This document shows positions 8,520-17,362 of a DNA stretch of 58,455 bases, one piece after another. The notes below the pieces were generated by a model. The model saw nothing but the letters and a program-made list of their open reading frames with translations, made no database searches and was not told the DNA's origin. The stretch covers positions 1 through 58,455 of the forward strand of contig JANSXN010000008.1 of assembly GCA_024742935.1 (NCBI GenBank), written 5' to 3'. The DNA is from Flavobacteriaceae bacterium (GTDB lineage: Bacteria > Bacteroidota > Bacteroidia > Flavobacteriales > Flavobacteriaceae). Each line of letters starts with the position of its first letter. Position 1 is the stretch's first letter. Made by a program: the position numbers and the translations under genes.

Positions 8520-8876
8520 ATGTCAAAACCTACAAAGTGCGTTTCAGTTCAAACCGCAAGAGATTTACAAAATAATTGGGTAGCAACCCGTCAACCTGAA
8601 ATTGATAGAGCCTTAGGATACACAGATGCCCGTGAAGTTTTTTATAGTGTTGAAGAGCTTGAAGAGTTTTTAAACTATGTAAAATCAGAATCAAAAAAAC
8701 AAGGAATTACAAACCCCGGCATTCGCATATATTTTGGTGCTTACAACGATGTTAAATCCAATAAAGCAACTCTGTTTTTAGCGCCTACAACTGGTGATGA
8801 TAAAAACTCAGATAATAACTACTCAATAGAAGCACTTAATGATGGCACACAGGGGTGGCCTCCAAAAAATTATTAA
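8520..8876 (+). CDS. Conserved small protein of unknown function, first gene of a two-component cassette
   Basis: A 118-residue soluble protein with no signal peptide or membrane helix. I recognise it as a widespread Bacteroidota type with an N-terminal block (KCVSVQTARDLQNNW...TR..EIDRALG), an acidic helix (SVEELEEFLNYVKSESKKQG) and a conserved NPGIRIYFGAY strand, but I know no function. Similar small proteins are often found beside a membrane protein and a sensor kinase. Here it is 3 bp upstream of a membrane protein and then a kinase-regulator pair, so a link to that signalling system is inferred from context. Confidence 0.75.
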   Translation: MSKPTKCVSVQTARDLQNNWVATRQPEIDRALGYTDAREVFYSVEELEEFLNYVKSESKKQGITNPGIRIYFGAYNDVKSNKATLFLAPTTGDDKNSDNNYSIEALNDGTQGWPPKNY

Positions 8877-8879
8877 AAC

Positions 8880-9590
8880 TTGGAGTTCTTTTATAAATAC
8901 ATACTGCCTATTAGTATCATTGAAATTATTGCAGCTTCAGTAGGAACGTATTTGTTTTTAAAAAACAAAATAAAAAAGCCACATACTTTGATTGTTTATT
9001 ACTTGTGGCTCGTAATAGTTTTTGAGAGTTATGGCTTCATGGTGGGTTTTGCAAAACACACCGAATATGAATACTTTGGGTTTTTAGAAGATACTTTTTT
9101 TCAAGAAGGCAGATGGGCATATAATATCTTTAGGTTTTTATCAACAATCTTGTTTATTTTTTATTTTTTAAATTTCATAAAAAATCAAAAGGAGAGAATA
9201 ATTATTCAAGTATTAACTTTATGCTATATAGTATTTGCATTAATTTTATTATCTGATATAGAGACGTTACAACTTTCAGGCATACCCATCTTAATTATAG
9301 CCCAATCACTTCTAATTTTTATAACCATATTTATTTTTTTTCTCAATTTACTTAAAAGTAATAATATATTAGATTTAAGAACTCATTTTCCGTTTTATGT
9401 AGCTTTAGGGTATCTATTTTTTTTAATCAGTACCACTCCTATAGATTTGTACTTTAAATACTATGACATAAAAGTTAATGAGATGTATGTAAATTTGAGA
9501 GCCAGTATATATCTCATCATTAATTTATTTTTATATTCAACACTCACATTGGGCTTTATATTATGCTTCAGGAAGAAGAAATCTTATTAA
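8880..9590 (+). CDS. Integral membrane protein, about seven helices, possible sensor
   Basis: A 236-residue hydrophobic protein with about seven transmembrane segments (near residues 7-28, 38-58, 83-103, 107-127, 131-155, 171-190, 205-229). No domain name can be given. It starts with TTG at 8880, three bases after the previous stop, and its end overlaps the histidine kinase start by 28 bp, so the two are probably translationally coupled. Because the kinase has only one membrane helix and almost no periplasmic part, this protein may be its sensory partner; that is inference from gene order. Confidence 0.75.
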   Translation: MEFFYKYILPISIIEIIAASVGTYLFLKNKIKKPHTLIVYYLWLVIVFESYGFMVGFAKHTEYEYFGFLEDTFFQEGRWAYNIFRFLSTILFIFYFLNFIKNQKERIIIQVLTLCYIVFALILLSDIETLQLSGIPILIIAQSLLIFITIFIFFLNLLKSNNILDLRTHFPFYVALGYLFFLISTTPIDLYFKYYDIKVNEMYVNLRASIYLIINLFLYSTLTLGFILCFRKKKSY

Positions 9591-10339
9591 TAGTTTATTT
9601 CATTTGCGTTATTTTTCTTTTAACCGTATTTGGATTGATTTTTTTTGTTGCTTTTCAAAGGCGGAAGAATAAAATTTTGAACGAAAAGTTAATGATGGAG
9701 GTTCGTTATAAAAATGAAATTGCAACCACAAAAATCGAAATTCAAGAACAAACACTCAAAAATGTAGCATGGGAATTACACGATAATATTGGCCAATTAT
9801 TATCTGTAGTAAATCTGCAATTAAATATGATGACCGGTAAGGATTGTGAAAACATCACTGAGCATATAAAGGAAACTAAATCTCTAGTTCAAACCACAGT
9901 ACAAGAAGTGCGATCACTTTCAAAAACACTAAACAGTGAGGTCATTAAAATTAATGGGCTAATAAGATCCATAGAAATAGAAATGGAGCGTATTGAACGG
10001 CTGAAATATGCAAAAACCTCATTTGAAGTTTTAGGAAAACCCAAAGAAATAAAACACACTGATGAAATTATCCTTTTTAGAATCATTCAGGAGTTTTTGT
10101 CAAATACAATAAAATATGCAAAGGCAAAAAAAATAGGAATGTTTCTTAACTATACAGAAGATTTTCTTTATCTTTCCATAAGTGATAATGGTATAGGTTT
10201 TGACACCTCGCTAAAAACCGAAAGCTCAGGGCTTCAAAATATGAAAAACAGAGCTGAACTCCTTAATGCAGATTTTTCACACACGTCTGTTATTGGAGAA
10301 GGAACCCAATTAATTTTAACCTACAAGCTGTCAAAATGA
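9563..10339 (+). CDS. Sensor histidine kinase (HisKA_3 / NarX-LiaS type)
   Basis: A 258-residue kinase with one N-terminal membrane helix (about residues 7-30), a short coiled linker and a HisKA_3 dimerisation domain. The phospho-acceptor is H73 in NVAWELHDNIGQLLS. The HATPase domain follows, with an N-box (EFLSNTIKYAKAKK), a G1 box (DNGIGFD) and a LQNMKNRAELL segment. There is no recognisable periplasmic or PAS sensor domain, so the signal must come through the membrane or a partner. The ATG at 9563 lies inside the preceding gene, and the stop overlaps the regulator start in an ATGA. Confidence 0.93.
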   Translation: MLQEEEILLIVYFICVIFLLTVFGLIFFVAFQRRKNKILNEKLMMEVRYKNEIATTKIEIQEQTLKNVAWELHDNIGQLLSVVNLQLNMMTGKDCENITEHIKETKSLVQTTVQEVRSLSKTLNSEVIKINGLIRSIEIEMERIERLKYAKTSFEVLGKPKEIKHTDEIILFRIIQEFLSNTIKYAKAKKIGMFLNYTEDFLYLSISDNGIGFDTSLKTESSGLQNMKNRAELLNADFSHTSVIGEGTQLILTYKLSK

Positions 10340-10992
10340 GTGTTGTTAATGAACATAAAATAGTAATTGTCGATGATCATTTGCTTTTTGCCAGTTCGCT
10401 TGAAAAACTCATACACACTTTTGTTGGGTTTAAAGTGCTATACAAAGCCGGGAATGGCGCAGAGCTACAAGAACATTTTGAATTAAACAAGCCCAAACCC
10501 GATGTCATTTTATTAGATGTCAATATGCCTGTAATGAATGGCCTTGAAACTATTTCCTGGCTTTCTGAAGCACATCCAAATATCAAAGTGCTGGTCCTTT
10601 CTATGGAGGATGATGAAGAGCAGATTTTAAAAATGATCAGGTCTGGAGCTAAAGGTTATCTTTTAAAAGACATCGACCCTGAAAATTTAAAGCACGCACT
10701 CAATGAAGTGCTTGAAAAAGGATTTTATTATACTGAAAAAATCAACGAGATTTTACTGGATATTGTTCAAGGAAAGGGTAAACCGGATCAAAAATCACTT
10801 TTAAAAGAAAACGAAATCACTTTTTTAAAACTTGCCTGTACAGAAAAAACCTATAAAGAAATTGCAGACATTATGTGTCTCAGTCCCAAAACAATTGATG
10901 GCTATAGACAAGAATTATTTTCAAAACTCAATATAAAAAACAGAGTGGGCCTTGTGTTGTATGCTATAAAAAATAATTTTGTGGATGTTTAA
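10336..10992 (+). CDS. Two-component response regulator, NarL/LuxR type
   Basis: A 218-residue regulator. The receiver domain has the acidic pair D13-D14, the phospho-acceptor D61 in VILLDVNMPVMNG and K110-region KGYLLKD. The C-terminal LuxR helix-turn-helix is seen in LACTEKTYKEIADIMCLSPKTIDGYR. It overlaps the kinase by 4 bp (ATGA), the usual cognate arrangement. Likely targets are not visible; autoregulation of the 8520 operon is possible. The stop shares a TTAA with the convergent pseudouridine synthase. Confidence 0.94.
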   Translation: MSVVNEHKIVIVDDHLLFASSLEKLIHTFVGFKVLYKAGNGAELQEHFELNKPKPDVILLDVNMPVMNGLETISWLSEAHPNIKVLVLSMEDDEEQILKMIRSGAKGYLLKDIDPENLKHALNEVLEKGFYYTEKINEILLDIVQGKGKPDQKSLLKENEITFLKLACTEKTYKEIADIMCLSPKTIDGYRQELFSKLNIKNRVGLVLYAIKNNFVDV

Positions 10993-11681
10993 ATAACAGA
11001 TTCCCAGAGTCGATTTTCCGGAGTAGAAGCAGTTAAAACAAGGTTCTCCTTTTTTACAGGATGTATAAATCCCAATTTTCTAGCGTGAAGATGTATGCTT
11101 CCATCAGGATTGCTTCTGTCAAAACCATATTTTAAATCCCCTTTTATAGGACACCCAATAAACGAAAGCTGGCTGCGAATCTGGTGATGTCTGCCGGTGT
11201 GTAGCAGTATTTCAAGCAAATAGTAATTGTCTAGTTTTTGGATGACTTGATAATCCAAAATAGCCTTTTTACTTTCAGGGATTTCCTTTTCATATGCATA
11301 GGATTTGTTTTGTTTTGGATTTCTTTTTAGAAAATGAGTAAGGGTATCCTGCTCTTTTGGAGGGGCGTTTTTGACAAGAGCCCAGTAGGTTTTTTGAGCT
11401 TCCCTTTCCTTAAACATTTTGTTAAGCCGTTCTAGGGCCTTAGAGGTTTTTGCAAAAACAACAATTCCCGTTGTGGGTCTGTCTAAACGGTGAACTACGC
11501 CCAGATAAACAGCTCCCGGTTTGTTGTATTTTTCAGCAATGTATTCTTTGACAATTTCACTTAAAGGTTTGTCCTCGGTTTTATCACCCTGAACAATATC
11601 TCCTGCTCGTTTGTTGATAACAATCAAGTGGTTGTCCTCATATATGATTTGAAGATTGTTTTTATTTGAAATTGTTTTCAA
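10989..11681 (-). CDS. RluA-family RNA pseudouridine synthase
   Basis: A 230-residue enzyme that isomerises uridine to pseudouridine in rRNA or tRNA. The catalytic motif is visible as VHRLDRPTTGIVVFAKTSKA, with the Asp in HRLD acting as the nucleophile. Further family marks are the N-terminal IIYEDNHLIVINKRAG, HTGRHHQIR and IKGDLKYG. There is no S4 domain, so it belongs to the short RluA/RluC-like enzymes; the exact target uridine cannot be assigned. It follows panB by 11 bp on the same strand and is probably co-transcribed. Confidence 0.93.
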   Translation of the reverse strand: MKTISNKNNLQIIYEDNHLIVINKRAGDIVQGDKTEDKPLSEIVKEYIAEKYNKPGAVYLGVVHRLDRPTTGIVVFAKTSKALERLNKMFKEREAQKTYWALVKNAPPKEQDTLTHFLKRNPKQNKSYAYEKEIPESKKAILDYQVIQKLDNYYLLEILLHTGRHHQIRSQLSFIGCPIKGDLKYGFDRSNPDGSIHLHARKLGFIHPVKKENLVLTASTPENRLWESVI

Positions 11682-11692
11682 ACAGCTAAATT

Positions 11693-12511
11693 TTAATACT
11701 GCTCATTTTCGTTAGGAAAATCACCTGATTTTATGTCTTTTGAATACTGCTGTAGTGCCTCCGTCATTTGGGTGTGTAAATCAAGATAGCGTCTTAAAAA
11801 CCGGGGACTAAATTCTGTATTCATTCCCAGCATATCGTGAATGACAAGAACCTGACCGTCAACACCCCCACCCGCACCAATGCCGATAATGGGTATTGTA
11901 ACGCTTTTAGCTACTTCTTCAGCCAGTTTTGCAGGAACTTTTTCCAGAACAATCGCAAAACAACCCAATTTTTCAAGCAGCAATGCATCTTCTTTGAGTT
12001 GTTGTGCTTCTGCATCCTCTTTGGCTCTCACCGTGTAAGTTCCAAATTTATAGATGGATTGTGGTGTAAGCCCCAAATGCCCCATGACGGGAATTCCGGC
12101 ATTTAAAATACGTTTAATGGATTCTTTAATTTCTTTACCGCCCTCCATTTTTACGGCGTGACCGCCACTTTCTTTCATAATTCTTATGGCAGAACGCAAT
12201 GCTTCTTTTGCGTCGCTTTGGTAGCTTCCAAAAGGCAAATCAACAACCACGAGACTTCTGTTAATAGCCCTCACAACCGAAGCAGCGTGGTAAATCATTT
12301 GATCGAGGGTTATGGGAAGTGTGGTTTCATGTCCCGCCATTACATTTGAGGCAGAATCTCCCACAAGGATCACATCGATACCTGCTCCGTCAACAATTTG
12401 TGCCATCGTAAAATCATAAGCGGTGAGCATTGATATTTTCTCACCACGAGACTTCATGTCGACCAGCGTCTTTGTGGTAATGCGTTTGTATTCTTTTTTT
12501 GCTACTGACAT
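11693..12511 (-). CDS. panB: 3-methyl-2-oxobutanoate hydroxymethyltransferase
   Basis: A 272-residue PanB that transfers a hydroxymethyl group from methylene-tetrahydrofolate to 2-oxoisovalerate, giving ketopantoate for pantothenate and CoA. Signature blocks are [66 protein letters not shown] and [23 protein letters not shown]. Full length with the metal-binding Asp residues present. Other pan genes are not in the window. It is divergent from the MACPF gene. Confidence 0.97.
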   Translation of the reverse strand: MSVAKKEYKRITTKTLVDMKSRGEKISMLTAYDFTMAQIVDGAGIDVILVGDSASNVMAGHETTLPITLDQMIYHAASVVRAINRSLVVVDLPFGSYQSDAKEALRSAIRIMKESGGHAVKMEGGKEIKESIKRILNAGIPVMGHLGLTPQSIYKFGTYTVRAKEDAEAQQLKEDALLLEKLGCFAIVLEKVPAKLAEEVAKSVTIPIIGIGAGGGVDGQVLVIHDMLGMNTEFSPRFLRRYLDLHTQMTEALQQYSKDIKSGDFPNENEQY

Positions 12512-12677
12512 ATAGAAAAATTTGAATGGTAAAGGTAGTAAATATGTAATCTAATTTCCAAAAGGAAGCGTGTTTTCAGTTTTGTTTTTAAAGTTAGGAT
12601 TCACTAGTTCAAATCAAGAGCTTTGTTATCTTAAAATTATTAAAATTGAAAAATTGTGATAATCTTAAAAAATGTTA

Positions 12678-12685
12678 TAAATTTG
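12678..12685 (+). promoter_or_regulatory. Candidate -7 box TAAATTTG for the MACPF gene
   Basis: An exact TAnnTTTG match 63 bp before the ATG at 12749. A weak TGTG occupies the -33 place with 19-bp spacing. Confidence 0.4.
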
Positions 12686-12734
12686 GGCATATCCCCAAAA
12701 AACACGCCCCCACTAATATTTTAAATTTTATAAT

Positions 12735-12749
12735 ATGATGCGTAAGTAA
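12735..12749 (+). other. Four-codon minicistron (MMRK) abutting the MACPF start
   Basis: ATG ATG CGT AAG TAA reads from 12735 to 12749, and its stop overlaps the MACPF start codon as TAATG. Such stop-start overlaps can couple translation. It may be chance; no conservation data are available. Confidence 0.25.
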
Positions 12750-15700
12750 TGTTTTTATTTACAAAGGGTTTTTTGTTTTCACTCATTGTTTTTCAAACTG
12801 CTTTTTTATTTGGACAATCCCAGGTGACAGATGAAGCGAATTTGGACTATTTAACTATGGGATATGATATAAGAACAATTGACTTGTTAAATTTAGATGA
12901 ACCCAGTATTGTAACTAAACAATTTCGCCCCATTTTTAAAATCAGGTCAAAAAACACTCATAGACTTAACAAGCAAAACGAAGAAATATATTATGTGTCT
13001 TCAGCTTTTGATTTTGAAAAACAAATTTTAAAGACCGATACTATAACAAATTTATTCTTAAGCAGAAACAGCAGTGCTTTTAACCCTCAAATATTAGAGA
13101 GCAGTTCAAAACCCATTCAGGTTTATGCTATTCAGAAAAATGAATTGTATAACGAATCATTAACTACAGATGCTATTCAGCTAGATTCTTTATTTGTTGA
13201 AACAGTTTCTAAAATTTTTGAAGATAATAGTATTCCTGGGCTTGTACATCATTTTGGAACACATTTTCCCTTGCAAATTACTTATGGAGGTTATTATATA
13301 AACCGTTTTTCAATTGATAATGATGAATTTCTTTTTTCACCTTATGATGAAAAAGTATTCAAAGAAAAGGTGAGCCAACTTGTAAAGGCAGTGGAAGCGG
13401 GTAAAGATTTTTCTGACCCTTTTTTAAATGTAAAAAGTCAACAAGTATTTATTAAAGGAGGACGGGAAAACATCTCAACTATTCAGCAATGGGAGAAAAC
13501 AATTGAATCAAATCCAAAACCCATTGCTATAGAATTTCAGCGACTTAGCAAGTTACTTACCAAAGAAAACTTCCCAAATGATACATTGATAGATCGAAAA
13601 AGAATTGCATTGGACCTTTATATCAATTTTATTGAATCAAAACTAAAAAGTGAATTGCAAGAACCCGTTTCTTCAGATTTTTTTAAAAAATATGCCATTC
13701 CGTTTAAACAGCGATTGGTATCCATTTTAAAAACCAATTCAGGAAAAGAAACAGATAATACATCATCATATAAAGGAGATTTATTTTTTGGAGGTTTTGC
13801 AGACTCTCAAACCGTTATTGCCTCTACATACGCTTTGGATAGACGTGAAATTGAATTGCAAACTTTAATAACCGATGAAAAAATTGAGGTTAATAAATTG
13901 CTGGAATATATAGTACCCTATGAAAATTTTGAAAATGGATTTGCAAATGTTTGGGATGAATCTAAAAAATTGATTAAGGGAGTGGGGAGAAATGACTTGG
14001 TAATTTCAGGAGAAGAAGAAAATAAAATTCATTTCAAAGAAGCGCTTAGAAAAAAAGTTGAAAAAAAGATTAAACTAAGCACGATTGATAGTGATGAATT
14101 TGAAATTGTTTATTCACTTGAAAGTGTTAATGTTTCAAACGAAATACAAAATTTAAAATCACGACATACTTATGTCATGCCATCAGAGCTTATAGCCGCT
14201 GCCTCTATTGGGGATATTGAATTTCTAGAGAATAAGCATTATAAAAAAACCAATATTAATGTTGACGGACTCATAAGAGCAGCCGTTCTTACATCCCAAC
14301 CGGTTGTTTTTTTTAACCGATTATTTGATTTAGGGATACGCCCCAATACGAATGACTTGGATTTACTATTTGACACAACTAACTATAATGAAGAGGTGGC
14401 AATCGCTTTCCTTGAAAGAGGCGCTATACCAAAAAATAATATGATTTTTAAGGCCGTTGCTTACAGATCGCCCAATGTTATAAAGGCTCTCATAAGAGAG
14501 GGTGCTCAACCGGCAAACAATGATCTTGAGTTTGCAATTAAATTAAATGACCTAGCTTTGGTGAGTGCTTTAACAGGAAAAGAAGTTGTTGAAATTAAAA
14601 ATGAACAACTTGTTTACAGAGAAAACAATCAAATTATTGAGCCGGTAAATACAATTGAAACCTATGTTGTGAAAAAAGGTGATTATTTAGGTAAAATAGC
14701 AAGACAATACAATACAACAGTAACTGAATTAATAAAATGGAACAACTTAAAAACAAATACCATTTTTGTAAATCAAAAATTAAAAATATTCTTAAAAAAT
14801 AAATCCAATACTTCAGTAACTTCAGAAAATACACCCTCTAATGAAGAGGTGTTTATTGAGCCTGATACTACCAAAATTGAAAAAATCTATCAAGTTAAAA
14901 GTGGGGATTATTTAGGGAAAATCGCTAACGATCATCAACTTTCAATAGCAGAACTTAAAAAATTAAATAATTTAACTTCAACTTCCATTAAAGTAAATCA
15001 AAAACTTATTGTGGGTTATGAAAAAATGGTTGTTAACCAAACTGGTGATAACAATCTTATTTTGGAAAATACTTCCGAGGAGCCTAAGGTAAACACTTTA
15101 ATTAATGATGAGCAATATATAGATGTACAATCAAGTATAAATGAAAATGAAGCTATTGAGATTGAAGATTTTGTCGCACTTCAAGGGCAAACTGAACAAG
15201 ATGCCATGGATGCAGTTCTCCAAAAAAATGAAAATCTGGCTGTAAAAATAATTGAAAAGCTACAAATTAAAAATGAAGTTATATTAAGATCAGCTGTGAG
15301 AGAGGGGCAATTGCAAGTTGTTGAAGCTTTATTAGATAACAATTCTAAACCCGAAAGTGGAATAGAAATAGCTGTATTTTATAGACAAATAGAAATTCTA
15401 AAGACCCTTGTTGAAAATGGAGCAGAAATTGATCCAAATCACTTGATTCTTACAATTAAAACAGATTTTCTGGAAGGATTTAAGTATTTGATAGATAAAG
15501 GGGTGAGTCCAATAACTCAGGTTAATACCGAAACACCCATTCACCAGTTGGTGATGACATATACAGAAAACAGGTTTAAAATGCTTCAATATTTAAAGAC
15601 CCAGAATGTAAACCTAAATGTGAAAAACGATAAGAATGAAACCTTGCTCCACAAAGCAGTACTTGCAGGAGAAGAAAATATTCCTGTTATTCAATTTTTA

Positions 15701-15805
15701 CTGGACACTAAAATTGACATAAATGCAAAAGATAATTTTGGTAAACAAGCAATTGAACTAACAAGTAATGAACAAATCAAAAACTTGATTTCAGATTATA
15801 ATTAG
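12749..15805 (+). CDS. Secreted MACPF (perforin-like) protein with ankyrin and LysM segments
   Basis: A 1018-residue protein. Residues 1-23 are a signal peptide (cleavage near FGQ-S). Residues about 30-400 look like a MACPF pore-forming domain: the signature is at 168-181 (HFGTHF......YGG), followed by W248 and a SNPKPIAIEFQRLSKLL stretch like the conserved region after the second helix bundle. Residues about 478-610 are ankyrin-like helix pairs, 639-682 and 714-757 are two similar LysM domains (V-K-K/S-G-D-Y-L-G-K-I-A ... N-Q-K-L), and 815-1018 are further ankyrin repeats, ending in clear ones (ETLLHKAVLAGEENIPVIQFLLD). MACPF proteins insert pores into membranes; LysM binds peptidoglycan or chitin. 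A contact-dependent or secreted toxin is inferred; no immunity or secretion partner is adjacent. It lies between panB and sdaA and shares a 4-bp TTAG with the latter. Confidence 0.8.
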   Translation: MFLFTKGFLFSLIVFQTAFLFGQSQVTDEANLDYLTMGYDIRTIDLLNLDEPSIVTKQFRPIFKIRSKNTHRLNKQNEEIYYVSSAFDFEKQILKTDTITNLFLSRNSSAFNPQILESSSKPIQVYAIQKNELYNESLTTDAIQLDSLFVETVSKIFEDNSIPGLVHHFGTHFPLQITYGGYYINRFSIDNDEFLFSPYDEKVFKEKVSQLVKAVEAGKDFSDPFLNVKSQQVFIKGGRENISTIQQWEKTIESNPKPIAIEFQRLSKLLTKENFPNDTLIDRKRIALDLYINFIESKLKSELQEPVSSDFFKKYAIPFKQRLVSILKTNSGKETDNTSSYKGDLFFGGFADSQTVIASTYALDRREIELQTLITDEKIEVNKLLEYIVPYENFENGFANVWDESKKLIKGVGRNDLVISGEEENKIHFKEALRKKVEKKIKLSTIDSDEFEIVYSLESVNVSNEIQNLKSRHTYVMPSELIAAASIGDIEFLENKHYKKTNINVDGLIRAAVLTSQPVVFFNRLFDLGIRPNTNDLDLLFDTTNYNEEVAIAFLERGAIPKNNMIFKAVAYRSPNVIKALIREGAQPANNDLEFAIKLNDLALVSALTGKEVVEIKNEQLVYRENNQIIEPVNTIETYVVKKGDYLGKIARQYNTTVTELIKWNNLKTNTIFVNQKLKIFLKNKSNTSVTSENTPSNEEVFIEPDTTKIEKIYQVKSGDYLGKIANDHQLSIAELKKLNNLTSTSIKVNQKLIVGYEKMVVNQTGDNNLILENTSEEPKVNTLINDEQYIDVQSSINENEAIEIEDFVALQGQTEQDAMDAVLQKNENLAVKIIEKLQIKNEVILRSAVREGQLQVVEALLDNNSKPESGIEIAVFYRQIEILKTLVENGAEIDPNHLILTIKTDFLEGFKYLIDKGVSPITQVNTETPIHQLVMTYTENRFKMLQYLKTQNVNLNVKNDKNETLLHKAVLAGEENIPVIQFLLDTKIDINAKDNFGKQAIELTSNEQIKNLISDYN

Positions 15806-17226
15806 CAATCACTCAAGTTAACCCTAACGGCGAGTCCACCCTCACTGGTTTCCTTGTATTTTGTGCTCATATCTTGCGCAGTTTCCCACATCGTCTCAAT
15901 CACTTTATCCAAAGGTACTTTTGCTTTAGAAGCATCTCCATCAAGTGCCATTTCACAGGCATTGATGGCTTTGATTGCTCCCATGGCATTACGTTCAATA
16001 CAGGGGATTTGTACGAGCCCGGCGATGGGGTCACAGGTAAGCCCTAAATGATGTTCCATTGCAATTTCGCTGGCCATCAATACCTGCTCCGGTGTTCCGC
16101 CCATCAATTCTGTTAAAGCACCGGCAGCCATAGAAGATGAAACGCCAATTTCTGCCTGGCAACCGCCCATAGCGGCAGAGATGGTTGCCCCTTTTTTAAA
16201 CAAGCTTCCAATTTCTCCGGCAACCAATAAAAATTGTTTTACGTCGTCAAAATTGGCGTCGTGATTTTCAATAACCATATAATACATCAATACCGCCGGA
16301 ATCACACCGGCACTTCCGTTTGTGGGGGCAGTTACAACACGTCCCAAAGAGGCATTTACTTCATTTACAGCCAATGCAAAGCAACTTACCCATTTCAAAA
16401 TTTGCCTAAATTTTACCTCTGTATTTCTTATGGCTTCTATCCATTCTTCTGGAGTGGAGTAGTAGGCGTCACCGATTAATGACTTATGAGAATTAAAAGA
16501 TCGGCGAGTTACATTCAAACCTCCCGGGAGAATTCCTTCTGTATGACAACCGGTATACATAGACTCCAACATGACTTTCCAAATAGCCTTCAAGCCTTCA
16601 TCAATTTCTTCATCTGAACGCAAAGAGCGTTCATTGTCCATAACAATTTCAGATATTTTCTTGTTGTATTTAGTACAATGTTCAATAAGTTCAGTCGCTT
16701 TTCTCACGGGATGGGGAAATCTTCCAAATGCTTCTTTTTTCTTTTTGGCATTTTTTCGTTCTTTTTTGACTACAAAGCCACCTCCAATGGAGTAGAACGT
16801 AGAGGAAATCTTTTTTCCATCTTTCAAAATTGCTCTAAATGTGATGCCATTTGGATGAAATTCTAGAAATTTTTTATGAAAAATAACATGTTTGTCTATT
16901 TCAAATTCAAGAATGCGCTCTCCGTTAAGTACAATGTGTTTATTATTTTTAACAAGCTCAATTTCAGAATCTATGGTTTCAATAGGTATGGTCACAGGGT
17001 CATAACCGCTTAGTCCCAATATAGAAGCAAGGTCTGTTGCATGTCCCTTTCCGGTTAATGAAAGAGAACCATATAAGTCAATGAAGACTTCTGTTATTTG
17101 ATCAAAATGTTGAGCCGTTTTTAATTCGTCTATCCATCGCTGCGCTGCACGCCATGGACCCAAAGTGTGAGAGCTGGATGGTCCCACTCCAATTTTTAAC
17201 ATATCAAAAACGCTTATGCTTTCCAT
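15802..17226 (-). CDS. sdaA: L-serine ammonia-lyase, single-chain iron-sulfur type
   Basis: A 474-residue L-serine dehydratase converting serine to pyruvate and ammonia. The N-terminal beta domain starts [21 protein letters not shown]. The alpha domain has [49 protein letters not shown] and [19 protein letters not shown], including the cysteines expected to hold the 4Fe-4S cluster. It is a fused single polypeptide as in E. coli SdaA. A -7-like TATCTTTG lies upstream. It is divergent from mltG and convergent with the MACPF gene. Confidence 0.97.
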   Translation of the reverse strand: MESISVFDMLKIGVGPSSSHTLGPWRAAQRWIDELKTAQHFDQITEVFIDLYGSLSLTGKGHATDLASILGLSGYDPVTIPIETIDSEIELVKNNKHIVLNGERILEFEIDKHVIFHKKFLEFHPNGITFRAILKDGKKISSTFYSIGGGFVVKKERKNAKKKKEAFGRFPHPVRKATELIEHCTKYNKKISEIVMDNERSLRSDEEIDEGLKAIWKVMLESMYTGCHTEGILPGGLNVTRRSFNSHKSLIGDAYYSTPEEWIEAIRNTEVKFRQILKWVSCFALAVNEVNASLGRVVTAPTNGSAGVIPAVLMYYMVIENHDANFDDVKQFLLVAGEIGSLFKKGATISAAMGGCQAEIGVSSSMAAGALTELMGGTPEQVLMASEIAMEHHLGLTCDPIAGLVQIPCIERNAMGAIKAINACEMALDGDASKAKVPLDKVIETMWETAQDMSTKYKETSEGGLAVRVNLSDC

Positions 17227-17243
17227 ATTTTTAACTTTAAAAT

Positions 17244-17271
17244 CAAAGATACTAAGTATATTTTCATCAAA
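17244..17271 (-). promoter_or_regulatory. Candidate sdaA promoter
   Basis: On the minus strand a TATCTTTG -7 box (17244-17251) sits 17 bp before the sdaA start, with TTTG at 17268-17271 upstream at 16-bp spacing rather than the ideal 19. Confidence 0.5.
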
Positions 17272-17326
17272 GAAATTTTACCACTTTTTTAGAACACATT
17301 AGAATAAAGTTCTTTTTAATTTATAG

Positions 17327-17334
17327 TAACTTTG
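17327..17334 (+). promoter_or_regulatory. Candidate -7 box TAACTTTG for mltG
   Basis: An exact TAnnTTTG match 28 bp before the mltG ATG. I see no good TTTG at the -33 position. Confidence 0.45.
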
Positions 17335-17362
17335 GCGTACAAACATTCAAGCCCTTTTTTAA

